A stretch of 64,000 nucleotides of DNA. Origin: Cryptomeria japonica. Its lineage: Eukaryota; Streptophyta; Pinopsida; Cupressales; Cupressaceae. A program made the translations under genes and the position numbers. Each line of letters opens with the position of its first letter. Within the stretch, counting starts at the first letter, position 1. Positions 1 through 10,607 of the stretch are shown here, one piece after another. The stretch lies in the NCBI RefSeq assembly GCF_030272615.1, contig NC_081415.1, positions 372,043,809 to 372,107,808 of the forward strand, given 5' to 3'. The notes under the pieces were generated by a model that was not told the DNA's origin, did not search any database, and saw nothing but the letters and a program-made list of their open reading frames with translations.

Positions 1-284
1 AGTTGTTCTGAACCATAGCAGCCCTATTGAGACTTAGGTCATTAGGATAAATGCTTGTTGTAGTCTAGGTGTGCCATGATTGCTTACCTGTTGAGACTCG
101 AGGATACTTGATCAAAGTATCTATTGATGGTCTAGGTTTAAAATTAAGAAAGTTTGAAACAAAACAATTAATGATGATGATTGATGCATGTGTGTAGGAG
201 GACCTTCGCGTCTTATAGATGCGGGAGAGGCATCCAGCCACATAGGTGTTGCATGATCGATTGATAGAGGTCGAGGTTGATTGC

Positions 285-570
285 ATTGCAATGACAGGCC
301 TGTACGATGTTATGTATATGCTCGTGATTCAGACAAATCATGGTTTGATCACAACATTGGCAAAGCGGTGGCATAGTGAGACACGCATGTTCCACTTAGC
401 GTAGGGGGAGATGACGGTTACACTGGAGGATGTATTGTGCATCCTACACATTCCCATTCATGGAGAGCTGGTGACATATGATTGAGCTTGGGGGACAGTA
501 GCAGTGCAAGGATTCTTTGATGAGGATGTATTCATTGATGATGGTTTAGTAGCATGGGAGGATATAGCCA
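285..570 (+). pseudogene. Plant mobile domain (PMD) gene fragment
   Basis: One reading frame from about 294 encodes the N-terminal PMD core: a segment ending KRWHSET, then FHLA, an in-frame TAG at 402-404, then GEMTVTLEDVLCILHIPIHG and a VTYD tail followed by TGA. The TVTLEDV..IL.(I/L)PI.G signature also occurs in the PMD genes at 48282-48623 (minus) and 53200-53350 (plus). PMD proteins are plant nuclear factors (MAIN/MAIL1 type), and PMD domains are also cargo of transposons. No start, introns or C-terminal half are visible. Given the three other copies in this window, it is probably the remnant of a retrotransposon-borne copy, but no flanking LTR was identified. Confidence 0.75.
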
Positions 571-830
571 CTAGTACATTCGGAGCTGATTTCTGACGAC
601 CGATTGTCAGATTTGCAATGAATTTTCATCGGAGTGCCGACAAAATCAACTGTCCAAAACTCAGCGTCGGATTGGTCGAAGATGCCATACCCGTCAGAAA
701 TATGACAATCCAATGGAATCTGCCGATGCTGTATGTCCACCGATTACATTGTCGGTCGAAAGCTTGGTAGTCATCGTAATTCTGATGATGATAATTTTTA
801 TCAAAAAAAAACAATTATTATCGATGTCGA

Positions 831-961
831 TGTTTCCTTCCTTCGATGGCTCTTTTATATCGATGAGACATCGCTAGGTCTCATCGATACCTTTTGAATT
901 CAGATCGATGAGACCCAACAATGTCTCATCGATATAAAAGAGCCATCGAAGGAAGGAAACA
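831..961. repeat. Near-perfect inverted repeat, 58-bp arms, 15-bp loop
   Basis: Bases 831-888 are the reverse complement of 904-961 except for about four positions near the middle of each arm; the spacer is 889-903. As single-stranded DNA or RNA this would form a long hairpin. The right arm is the start of the 5' block shared with 6419, so the left arm looks like an inverted partial copy of that block. Confidence 0.85.
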
Positions 962-1125
962 CCGATGAATTCCAGAAAGGACTCACCGAAGATAATAAAT
1001 TCATCGACCAAAGATATCGAAGAAAGCAGAGAGGGTCTTCATCGACGGGAAAAGTTCTCTAGGAAATAATACTATAGGTGCAACATAAAAAGGACCCACC
1101 AAAAGGAGTGTTTTCATCGAAAGAA
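904..1125 (+). repeat. 5' block of unknown unit, copy 1
   Basis: This block aligns along its length, with scattered substitutions and small indels, to 6419-6640. Both copies start ATCGATGAGACCCA, pass through TATAAAAG and CAGAAAGGACTCA, and end in an ACTCACCAAAAG-like stretch. In both cases it lies upstream of a paralogous unknown ORF. This placement suggests it is part of a repeated mobile or duplicated unit, perhaps its promoter or leader, since TATAAAAG follows the first ~28 bases in both. Element type is unknown. Confidence 0.7.
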
Positions 1126-1787
1126 TAATATCGAATCCGACAAAAGGAAGCTATATCGATGAGGATATAGGTTTCAAGGAGGTTAAAAGGCATGTTCTCA
1201 ATATGCGTGGTTTTGCCGATGTAACTTTATCGGTGAGATAATAGACTCATTCATCAATGGGGCATAGTGATATCAATGAAAGAAGTATTTCGATTGAAAA
1301 ATAAAGGAGCACACCGAAGCCCAAGGTTTCTTCGACATAAGACCTGATGGATATCAGATATGTTTTGATGAGGAGACAGCCATATTGACCGAATACAGTA
1401 TTTCAATGAAGGGAAAAATTACTTGATAGAAGTAATATTCGAAACAAAAGTATTGTTGATAGAAACAAAGAGATTGATGGACTAAAGAAACAAATGATCG
1501 AAAGACATATCCTCATCGAAATGATTATTGATTGTCGTGAAAATCATAAACAAATCCCACAGAAGGTCACATCGCCATTAAATTAAAACGTGTGCCTGAG
1601 TGATCATTGTCCAAACCGGCATTACTAACTGATTAAATACACCATAAGTAGTGGATCAACATCAAAGGACACAACATTAAGGAATTCACAGGCGACGAAC
1701 TGAGAGAAGGAATTGGGCGAATTCACAGATAAAGCTCAGTAATTCAAAGTAAGTTGTTTGCACACAGACCTTTTTTTTAAAATTCTA
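1126..1787 (+). other. Non-coding leader of unknown unit 1, rich in CATCGA/TCGATG motifs
   Basis: No coding frame is visible. The stretch, together with 630-1125, is dense in short ATCGATGAG, CATCGA and CCGATG words in both orientations, many able to pair locally. It ends directly before the ATG at 1788. Compare the leader of unit 2 (6641-8137), which occupies the same position but consists of ~130-bp tandem repeats. Confidence 0.5.
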
Positions 1788-2909
1788 ATGGAATCATCAT
1801 CTAAAACTAATAAGACTAGAAAGGGAAAAGAACCTATTGTTGCAGAAGAAAAACCTAAAAGATAGAAAAGGGAAGGGTGTTCTTTGGCCCAGGACCTGAT
1901 TGACTAGTGGCCATCATCTAGTTTGAGGTCTAAGAAGATTAGAGCTAATGAGGAAGGCCTGGAGGACCGGTTTGAGGATCTTGGAGATATATGGATAGAA
2001 TTGAGAGGGTATGAATTATTCATATATGGGTACAACAGAAGAGTTACCCCTCAACCTATCAACAATTTATGGTGATTGAACTTAGGAAGGTTAGTTGTGG
2101 CTAATGTATTCATGAATGTGGAGCTCATGAAGGCATTGGCAAATAATTATGACCCTAAAACCAAGACCATATATAACTACATGGGTGAGCCAATTCTTGC
2201 AATTAGAAAGGAGGTTATTGACACCGTGTTCAAGTTGGATTGGGGATTTGAAGAATTGATTGACCTCAAGAAGTTAACAAGTGAATATTTTAACCTAGAG
2301 CACATTTAAAAAACATGGAGACTCCCTATACATAGACCTAGGAATGCAGGGTCCTTAGTGCCACTAGGTCAGAATGACAAAGCTCCCTATGATGTCAACT
2401 CTTTCCATACATATTTCAAGTATACCTATTACTGTGTTGCCCAAGTGCTAGGGATAAAAGCCCATCCTTTGATGGATATTGCAGCCATGGTCATTTGTGT
2501 CGATTTGTAGTCTAAGGACCCCCGCTTCTTTGATTTTTCTACTTATTTGGTTGAGGTTTTGAATCATGGGTTAGAAAAGTTAAAGGGGGATGTCATCAAT
2601 GTTCATTTCAAGCATTATTCCTTACTTATGCATATGCTATTGTATGTGGGCCAAGATGAAGGGTTATGGCTAGAAGAGTTATGTGTCAAGACATATGACA
2701 ATGCTAGGATGAGAAAACCAGTGCAACTATGGGTTTCTTCATGGGACCAGAGGTATGCGAATAATCAATATTGGCATTTTGAGGAGTTCTTTGTCAAGCC
2801 ATTATATAGACTGTTGGGATGCCTGTGCGATCATGCCCTTGCACTAGAGGTTCAAAAATTCCTAAGACCAAAATATTTCGCTGAAGATCCCTCAATTGAA
2901 CACAATTAG
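1788..2909 (+). pseudogene. Unknown protein family, ORF1 of unit 1 (decayed)
   Basis: One frame runs from ATG 1788 to TAG 2907-2909, 373 codons, broken by stops at 1863 (TAG), 1905 (TAG), 2073 (TGA), 2307 (TAA) and 2508 (TAG). It starts MESSSKTNKTRKGKEP, a basic hydrophilic N-terminus. It is paralogous to the ORF at 8138-9235: matching stretches include GRLVVANVFMNVEL with GKLVVPSVFMDVDL, HYSLLMHMLLYVG with WYSLLMHMFLFKG, and FLRPKYFAEDPS with FLRPKEFTEDIK. I do not recognise the family; there is no zinc knuckle, protease or polymerase motif, so calling it gag would be a guess. The final TAG sits at the same aligned position as in unit 2, which suggests a genuine end of ORF1 rather than a random break. 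Confidence 0.7.
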
Positions 2910-4720
2910 GGAGATTGGTATTGTTTTTCAGACTGCACACAAGTCAGGGTATACGGGTTTAGAGGGAGACCATACTTACTACCACTTATAGTCCCTAACA
3001 GAGTGGCTTGTCTGGAAATTGTGAGGCAACTATCAATAGTGAGTACAGAACATCTGACAAGCCATGGGAAACAATCAATTGTACCTGGGTTGTTAGTATT
3101 TTCAGATTTTATTGTGAAAATTTTAAAGAGTTATGGCCTGCAACACACAAAATTGGATTATTATGGCATGGCTATGGGGGATCCAAGGACCAATTTCGAT
3201 CCTAAAGGATTCATAAGGATAGCCCGGTCATCACAAAAGTTGAAGGCCGGAGAGCATAAATCTTACCTACCGGATGACCTCATTAAGAACATTGGCAGAG
3301 AAGAGGCTAGAGTGAAGCGAATAAAGTTTGAGAAAGCAATGCAAGCTTATAAATGGAAGCTTTTTAGAAGGAAAATGGATGAGAACGTGCTACAAAATAT
3401 TGAAGACCCCTTGGAGTTGGCCAAAAAACTTGTGGAGCATGAATTGGAAATACTTGAGGGAGTCTCGCCTCATGTTTTTAGGGATTACATTGATACTATT
3501 AGGAATACAGAGCCTTTGGCTCATATGTCTCCTACTTCCACATCTGGCATTGTTCCATTCACTCCTCAAGAGGATTACCCCCTAGTTATGAAGAGGATAC
3601 ACCGATAGATTTGGCAATAGGACAACTAAATGTCCGAGAAGTGGCTGACATCAGATTCCTGGAGCATGAGGATTTCATTGCTAATAGTGACTTCATTGCT
3701 TCCAAGGAGTTCACCACATTCCTCTATCAACATAAAGGATCTCAAATTAGGAATAACATTTGAAATAGTGAAGAAGAGTAGCAGCTTCAAAAGTTACAAG
3801 AGGAGATGGATCTTGTGATGAGAGAAATGACACATGAGAAGGGCAGATAGTTGCTTAAGGAAGCTGGTGTGCTATTATACTCTGGATGGGACATGAACTC
3901 TGCCTTGTTGTTTGATGGATTCCTCAAGAAACAGGACCCAAGTAGGCAAATGATGCCAAAAGAGATTGATAAACTCTTTAGAGGATTAAGATATGATCCA
4001 GATCAGAAGGCTCTTCTATAGTGGGCTATCTATCCCAAATATAAAAGACCTATATTGGTTGATACAGAAGAAGCTTTTGGACATTTGATGGTGCAACAGG
4101 TTGGAAAGACTGACCCTAGAACAATTGCCAAACTAAATTTGGATGTCGCTAAACTGAACCAAGATCAGATAGAGTTTTTGGTCCGAGAAAATTCTACATA
4201 CAAAAGCCTATATGAGAAAACCGATGAAGAAAAACAGAGGCTGCAAGCAAGATTGCTTCAGATTGATACAGGTACCAGTCAAACAGGCATGACATACAGT
4301 GTTGATAGAGATGCCATGGATGCCTTGATAGATGCTATGTATTGGAGGAACAGGGCTGAAAAGACATCTCGACAAGTAGAAAAGGTACAACAAAAGATGG
4401 ATAAGTTGATTCTGGAGATCATTGAACATAGGTTCAGAAGTATGATGCAAGTTGCAGAAATCTATTGGAAAACATACACTGGAATAGTAAGAGCTTTGAA
4501 AGAGCATGAAAGGCTCAGGTCTCGGTTGGAAGACATGATGAATGACAACAGTTTGATTAACCCAGGTGAGAAAATTGAAGCCAAGGCTTACTTGAAGTCC
4601 CATGATGAATTGGCAAATCAATTAAGGAAAGAGCTTCAGAGGCTGGACAATGGAAATACCCCTAGGGTGCCCTCTTTTTATAGTAATGGTGAGTTAGTAT
4701 CGTTCAAACAGTGGAAATAA
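2910..4720 (+). pseudogene. Unknown protein family, ORF2 of unit 1 (frameshifted)
   Basis: Directly after the TAG at 2907 the same frame continues (YGFRGRPYLLP) to 3608. A one-base shift near 3575-3590 then moves the reading to a second frame that holds to TAA at 4718-4720, with stops near 3760, 3778, 3848 and 4018. The C-terminal ~220 residues (4055-4720) are charged and helical, with long Glu/Lys/Gln-rich stretches like a coiled coil. Parts match unit 2: LPDDLIKNI with FPEDLIRNE, DFIANSDFI with EFLANTNFI, and KEAGVLLYSGWDMNSALL with SKAGVLILPKWDIVDALV. Function is unknown. The in-frame, zero-gap relation to ORF1 would suit a readthrough product, but decay makes that untestable here. Confidence 0.65.
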
Positions 4721-5277
4721 GAGATCATTGATGAGAATAATCAAGTAGTAGCAGAGTTGGATTAGGACAAATAATTGTCACTTTGTGTTAACCATATTCT
4801 ATCCAATCATTTCTAGACAGAAAGCGACATGAGGACACTAAACAATGACGTTCTAATGTATAAAGATGATAAGTACATTCAACACATAGGAATGCTGAAC
4901 TTGTTTATCTTCCAGTTTGTTAACAAAAGTGATAATTAATAGCTATGTGTTGAAAAGCCATGATGCTTGGTGACAATGTATACCCTCATATAAATGAGGG
5001 AACTTTTGTAACAATAAGGATCGTTAGAGAAGACGTAGAATATAGCCTTTGGCTTACTATTGTACCATTTTGCGAATATACATAATATAATCAGTCGTCT
5101 TTCCTTTGTGTATATGCTGTGGATTACTGCATCTTTCTGTAGGCAGTTGCTTGTGATATTATCTAAAGGAGATAAGGTTACTTGTGTTCTTCCAGTAAAA
5201 CTCTATGTTTCATATTGTGGATTTGAATAAAAGATTTACTTGCAAATATAGTTTTGTATATAGTGCGCCTACATATT
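4721..5277. other. 3' flank of unknown unit 1, no gene seen
   Basis: AT-rich sequence after ORF2. Two further short in-frame pieces with stops follow TAA 4718-4720 up to about 4772. No RNA gene or terminal repeat was recognised before the shared 3' block at 5278. Confidence 0.4.
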
Positions 5278-5321
5278 ATCTCAACCATGGTGCACCTGCA
5301 TATGTATATAGTTTTGTTTAT
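5278..5321 (+). repeat. 3' block of unknown unit, copy 1
   Basis: About 44 bp starting ATCTCAACCATGGTGC and ending in TATATAGTTTTGT recur at 19542-19585 with about four mismatches. One copy lies downstream of each unknown two-ORF unit, so this marks the likely 3' end of the repeated unit or a shared 3' motif. A related shorter phrase (TATAGTGCGCCTACATAT) precedes copy 1 at about 5257. Confidence 0.6.
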
Positions 5322-5371
5322 AGGAGTTTTGTTTATAGGTGGAAAGCCTGAGATTCAATGTCGAACTTGGT

Positions 5372-5384
5372 TGCTCTGATACCA
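5372..5384 (-). other. Initiator-Met-tRNA primer-binding-site-like motif (minus strand)
   Basis: The complement reads TGGTATCAGAGCA, the usual primer binding site of plant copia elements, followed on the minus strand by ACCAAG. On the plus strand it is followed at once by TGTAATATTCCACA, which would be the end of a minus-strand LTR. No matching second LTR or coding region was found, so this is probably a fragment or a non-autonomous element. Confidence 0.45.
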
Positions 5385-5405
5385 CATGTAATATTCCACA
5401 TTTGG

Positions 5406-5640
5406 CATACACTTGAGCCAACTAATTCACTGGTTTACTAACCAACTATCTAGCAAACTGCTTAATGTCTACTAAGAATAACGGTCATAAATGACCATCA
5501 TAAGATAATTAACATACACTTGAGTCAGTTGATTCATTGGTTACAGAACTTCTAGGTTTAGCTGATCCAATTCATTACATAACAGTCTCATGTCTACTGA
5601 CATTAACGGTTTACAAGGACCTTCATAGGATTGTGACATA
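5406..5640. repeat. Two degenerate tandem units of ~107-125 bp
   Basis: CATACACTTGAG begins at 5406 and again at 5513. Both units continue with TTCA(C/T)TGGTTA, ATGTCTACT and AACGGT in the same order, followed by a CATCATA or TTCATAG phrase. The repeats start just inside the putative minus-strand LTR end at 5385-5392. Confidence 0.55.
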
Positions 5641-6418
5641 ACCTAACAAGCCAACTGCTACAAATCCCCTATCTCTAACAAGCTTCAACTATCATCATGG
5701 AATTAAACCTAATACAACATTGGTTCCCTTATTTAGCTAAATTAACACATCATATTATGACTCAACAAAAAATACGGTTGTAATATATTTTTTTGTCTTT
5801 CTATATTCCCAAAAGTATGCATCTAATTGATGATAAGATTCCTTCTTAAGGTCTTACAACCATGGAGACTGGTTATAATCTGATTATAACCGATGTGCAT
5901 TGATTCCAAGATGAACCATATTTGGTTGAACTATGAGTTAAGAGTGGAAAACAAATAAACATAGAAAACAAATAAACATACAATAGCTACAAATTATAGC
6001 AAGGTATTGTGACTATAAGATAGAAACCATCCTAGGAGCCTCCAATATATCAAAAGTTGAGAAAGTAGCAAGCTTACTGTACAAAGACAGTGATCACTAT
6101 AAAGTTGTAGTCAAGTTCAAAGCATTGATTTGTGGGAACAAAGGGTTTCATATGGGGATAGCGCAGTCTCATGAGATATCATGACAATCATAATCATAAT
6201 CTAAAGAGTAGTCAAATCTTCAAGATAGATTGGTGATAGTGCAGTCATTCTATTGAGCATCAAATCTGAATTAAGTAAAATATCTTGATTTGAGAAATTA
6301 AATCATAGAAGCCATCTCGCTTTGGAAGAAATCATCATTTTCATTGATACCGTAATAACCCATAAGTTATCGAACAAGTCTAAAAGCATTCTATCAAACT
6401 ATCTAAGATTCAAACAGT
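5641..6418. other. Intergenic, no feature recognised
   Basis: AT-rich sequence with short runs only, for example a local duplication of AAACAAATAAACATA near 5950-5980. No coding frame, RNA gene or terminal repeat was seen. Confidence 0.4.
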
Positions 6419-6640
6419 ATCGATGAGACCCAGCGATGTCTCATCAATATAAAAGGGGCATCAAAGAAAGCAAACGCCGATCAACTTCAGAAAGGACTCA
6501 TCAAAGACAGTAACTCCATCGATAAAAGATTTCGAGGAAAGTGGAGATGGTTCTCATTGACAAGAAAAGGTCTTCGAGGATATAACACTATCGGTGCAAA
6601 AAGACTCACCAAAAGAGATGGTCCTGTTTATCGAGCCCTG
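6419..6640 (+). repeat. 5' block of unknown unit, copy 2
   Basis: Homologous along its length to 904-1125: the same ATCGATGAGACCCA start, then a TATAAAAG phrase and CAGAAAGGACTCA. There is no inverted partner on its left side, unlike copy 1. It opens the leader of the second unknown unit. Confidence 0.7.
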
Positions 6641-7800
6641 TAAGTGTCATGCAACTCTTTGTTGATCCAATGGCCCACATTGATTCGTAGCTGAGAGATG
6701 CTCGTGGTTTACCTATTGTGAAGCAGCAAAAAGATGGTAGGCCCAGGCAAGGTGGTCAATAGAAGGAATAAAAGCAGTGCAAGTCCCTGAGATTTAACGA
6801 CCCGTGTTATTTCATGGGATGAAGATGATCATGAGTTACCTATCACGAAATGGCGAAAAGGAAAGTGGGTCCATGCGGTAGTAAAGCTAAAGTTAAAGAC
6901 CGATCATTTCTCTTTTGATCGGATGGAGCGCATGGTTTCGTGGGATGAAGATGATCGAGTTTTACCCTCCACGAAATAGTGAAAAGTGGCGGGTCCCAGA
7001 AGCAGACAGGTTTTCCAAAGAGTAAAGAGTGGTTGGTTTAGAGAATGATCAATGGCCCATGTTGATTCACGGCCAAAAGGTGCTCAAGATTTAGCCTTCG
7101 TGAAGTAGCGAAATGACATGGCAGTCCAGTTAGTGGTCCAGGTGGTTTAGGTGTAAAATGAGAAAGTCACACGTGGCCTCGAGGTTAAGTAAATCAAAGA
7201 ATAAACTTGGTGACCAGGTGGTGGGCCCAATAGACAGATTGAATCATACCGCCAATGAAGAGGTCACTTGTCAGGCATAGGTGGTAGTTTAGAAGTGGAT
7301 CCCACGGAAGTTTTTCGGCAAGTAAGAAGTTGCCACATCAGTTTCTTAGGAGATCGAATGCTAGGGTGGATAGTGTTGAATTAGAGGGCCCACATCTACC
7401 GGATTAAAGTTGTTAAAGAGCAGGTATCTCAAGGAGCATCCAACGATGGTCGCTATTTCACAGCTCGAAGGAGTACGATAGTTACCGTTTGCGAAACAGT
7501 GAAGACTGTTAGCCTTAACTGCTTGGTGCGCGGTTAGTGAGGTAAACTGTCAGGTCAGGACATGATAAAGACCGATCAAGTTCTATTTGATCGGATGGCT
7601 AGCGCGGTTTTGCTGGGTTAAAGTGCACGATGGTTACCGTTCATGAAATAGCGAAAGGAATTTTAGCCCATTGCTGGATGAGGAAAAGTCAAAAGGTAAA
7701 AGCAGTGCAAGTTCTATCTGATCAGACAGTTGGCATGACTTCGCTAGATGAACATGCAAGGGTTTTATGCTCTGTGAAATAGCGAAAGAGTGAAAAGAAA
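6641..7800 (+). repeat. Degenerate ~130-bp tandem repeats, each able to form a hairpin
   Basis: A recurring phrase resembling GAAATAGCGAAA occurs near 6717, 6844, 6971, 7100, 7491, 7644 and 7776. The spacings are close to 130 bp or a multiple, so about nine units, two of them very worn. Units also share a GATC(G/A)GATGG-like start and GTGGGCCC-like ends. Within a unit TTTCGTG is followed ~30-45 bases later by CACGAAA; the unit at 6933-6978 has arms TTTCGTGG and CCACGAAA. The array fills the leader between the 5' block and ORF1. It is not coding; the role is unknown. Confidence 0.7.
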
Positions 7801-8137
7801 AAATACTTAGGATTGTTTTGACCCGTTGGAGCCAAATTTTCAAATTCAATTCTGAAGGGATGGCCAAAGCATGCAACATTAAGGGACGGTGGAAGCATGT
7901 GGTGTTAATGTCGCAGTTAAGAAGCCCAATTGCTGTATATACTCTCGCATCAATTGAATGAAGGTATCATTTCAAAGAAGTTGTTGCAGAGAAAGTTGGT
8001 GCAGAGCAGAATTCTTCAAGCCAAAATTAGGTTTTCTTGTTCTTTGCTTACCCATTGCTTGAAAATTGTTGAATTGTGGTTTTGTTCTGTTAAATAACTG
8101 CTTTGATTGATAATTGACATAGTTGCATACTTTCAAA

Positions 8138-9235
8138 ATGGCACCCAGATGAGAATTGATAGGAAAGCTGAACTATCAGGACAGAAACATCTATGATGAC
8201 TTTCTAGAGCAATTAACCATGTCAACTAATGTCAGGGCTAGGGCCAAAGAGTTAGTACCAAAAAACCCTCATTTGAAAATTGGGGATGGCTTGTATGACA
8301 AAGGAAATTGGTTGAGGGACCCCAAAATAGGGATATCAGGTCTAAGTCTTTTTCAAGTTGGTTTTGGTCAAAGACATGCCCCCGCCCCTTTGAATAGCAT
8401 TTGGGAACTAGATGTGGGGAAGCTTGTGGTCCCTAGTGTGTTCATGGATGTAGATTTGTTGACCCTAATCGCACAGAATTATGACCCTGCTGCCAGATGT
8501 ATCAGAAATATAAAGGGATCAACCCTAGTTGAAATCAAAGATGATGAGTTTAGAAATGTTTTCAAGCTTAGTGAAGCTTCAAATTATCTTGAGCCTATTG
8601 ATTTTGAAGCATTAGCTCAAGTCTACAATGAACAAAGAGATCATCTTAGGAGTGGCCCATTGAGAGAATTCTTTGTTAAAATAGGAGGGTTAATAGTTGT
8701 AGGCCCCAGTACAATGGAACCATTTTCCCTGAATTTGTTTACTTTAAGAGGTAAGGGTATGTATTGGACACCATATCAGATCTTTTGTAAAGATGCTAAG
8801 AAACATATGCCAACCCATTATATTTTGATGATTGCCCAAATTCTAAACCCTTCCCTGCCAATAACATTTGATTTTGCCCCATACCTCACTGATGATATTC
8901 ATGCAGGGCTTGTAGGGATTAAAAATGGTAAGGTGGATAGGCCATTTGGATGGTACTCCCTATTAATGCACATGTTTTTGTTCAAAGGTGCTGATTATTT
9001 TGCAAAAGATATGGATTTGGTCAAGGTTAAAGATAAAGAGGAGATCCCTGTGCAACTTTGGAGCACTATTCTATCTTGGGATAGAGAGGATGCTAGTTTT
9101 CTGAAGTTTGATAGATGCTTTGCATCTAAGATTAGAGTTCTTTTATGTATAGAAAACCCTAGGATTCCTAAGGCTCTTTTGGAATTCCTTAGGCCTAAAG
9201 AGTTTACAGAAGATATCAAGATTGTTTACAACTAG
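8138..9235 (+). pseudogene. Unknown protein family, ORF1 of unit 2 (one early stop)
   Basis: The frame opens at ATG 8138 (MAPR, then TGA as codon 5, likely from CGA) and is then open for 359 codons to TAG 9233-9235, 365 codons in all. An alternative start after the TGA would be the ATT/ATG region near 8156. The product is hydrophilic, with an acidic-basic mix and internal phrases SIWELDVGKLVVPSVFMDVD, FGWYSLLMHMFLFKG and FLRPKEFTED that are conserved in unit 1. I do not recognise the family, and no catalytic motif, signal peptide or membrane segment is evident. The long open frame beside such decayed neighbours suggests this copy was under constraint more recently than copy 1. Confidence 0.7.
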
Positions 9236-9496
9236 GGAGACATGTATTTGTACCCCGTTTCTACTATTTTAAGAGTATATGGCTTCAAAGGAACCCCCTA
9301 TCTACTGCCCTATCAAGTCCCATTGAAGATAGGGATTGCAGAAGTGTTGAGATAGATTGGAGGATTTCAAGAGGCCGAGCTGACCAATAGGGGTAAAGGG
9401 ACCATTTTCCCAACTATTACCATGGCCCATCATTTTATAATTACCAAAGTGGTTGGAAATACTTTGAAGAATTCTTTAAGCCATATATGTTGTCAT
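9236..9496 (+). pseudogene. Unknown family ORF2 of unit 2, 5' part (before copia insertion)
   Basis: After TAG 9233 the same frame continues with a segment like unit 1 (YGFKGTPYLLP against YGFRGRPYLLP), meets a TAG near 9353, and shifts by one base near 9440-9450 into KYFEEFFKPYMLS. The sequence is cut at 9496 by the copia 5' LTR. Removing the copia element and one target copy joins this frame to the frame at 16235 without a gap. Confidence 0.65.
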
Positions 9497-10551
9497 TGTT
9501 GGTATTTTGGTATGGTTTTGTCATTGATGTCAACACCTACTAAACTCTTATCAACTCTGGCACTTAGATCCAGCAACATTCACCGGCAAGCAAGTAACTA
9601 TTGCATAGTTACTGGTATCTAGTACACCAACAAGATATAATGATACCGGCACTTGGAATGGCATGGAAGACACATGGTTATGTCAAAGACATCATTTGGA
9701 CATCTTGTCCTAGAGTTTTGTTCATTGGTATATTCATAGTTGCATATTTGTTGTTACCAGCAAATAGGTCTAGGGTTACACCGACAGGTTTATCTTTTCC
9801 AGATCAACATGGCATGCTATGGAGATGATTAATTATTGTTGTAAATGCATTAAGCCGATATGTTCAATCGGTTATTGCATCGGATATTATATTGTTTGTA
9901 AAATGTTTTTATTGTAATATCTTGTAGAGCCGACCTACTAAAATTGGTCTTAGGTTATGATATAAATGTAAGATCTTATTTGTAAGATCAAGTGTGGAAT
10001 GCGAAAAAGGATTGTGTGAAGGTATATGCGAGATTAAGCAGAGTATACATATAGACATCATTTAAAGGTGAAGCTAGGTTTTTGTGAAAGCATATCAGCA
10101 TTACACCAGTACTGAATCCAGCATATGAAGATGCTATTTTGTGCAGTACATTCTTATTGGATTTAACCATCGAACTGTAGTCAGTGTGACTCTCATTTTG
10201 TGATTGAGCAGTGAGCTCTAGGTTGTTGGCCTTTCTGCATGTGCAGACCCCATTTATGTACACTTACTATCTGTAGTAGTATCATCTGATTGTGGGTAAG
10301 GTTTCCCACCATGGTTTTTCCCCTTACAGGGTTTCCACGTACAAATATTGGTGTTATGTGTTGTGGATAACTTTGTGTTTATGTTTCATGCACTAATCCT
10401 TACCGGTATAGAAATTAACTGTTAAAATTGTCTACCGACATATTAACTGGTTTACCGGTATTAAGCATTAAATTGGTAAAGTTGTTTTTGGTTTAAATTA
10501 ATTTGACAACTGATTCACCCCCCCCCTCTCAGTTGTCTCCGGGACCTAACA
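9497..10551 (+). repeat. Copia 5' LTR (1055 bp)
   Basis: Direct repeat of 15177-16233 with a few percent scattered differences. It starts TGTTGGTATTTTGG and ends GGGACCTAACA. It contains a TATA-like GATATAAAT at about 9959 and a run of C near the 3' end (about 10519). Confidence 0.92.
9960..9967 (+). promoter_or_regulatory. Putative TATA box in copia 5' LTR
   Basis: TATAAATG about 463 bases into the LTR, conserved at about 15643 in the 3' LTR. The position fits a U3/R boundary promoter; no transcript evidence. Confidence 0.4.
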
Positions 10552-10553
10552 AT

Positions 10554-10565
10554 TGGTATCAAAGC
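10554..10565 (+). other. Copia primer binding site
   Basis: TGGTATCAAAGC, two bases after the 5' LTR end, matches the initiator-Met-tRNA type site (TGGTATCAGAGC) with one difference. Confidence 0.85.
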
Positions 10566-10607
10566 TTAGTCCTCTTTTGCAGAAGTTTAACAGCTTGAGG
10601 AGATCCA

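Noticed and set aside
5372..6418. Full minus-strand copia LTR starting at 5385-5392
   Set aside because: Only the primer-binding-like motif and an LTR-like end are visible; no second LTR, PPT or coding region was found.
6641..7800. CRISPR-like or satellite reading of the ~130-bp repeats
   Set aside because: Units are degenerate, lack short identical repeats with unique spacers, and the context is a plant nuclear genome.
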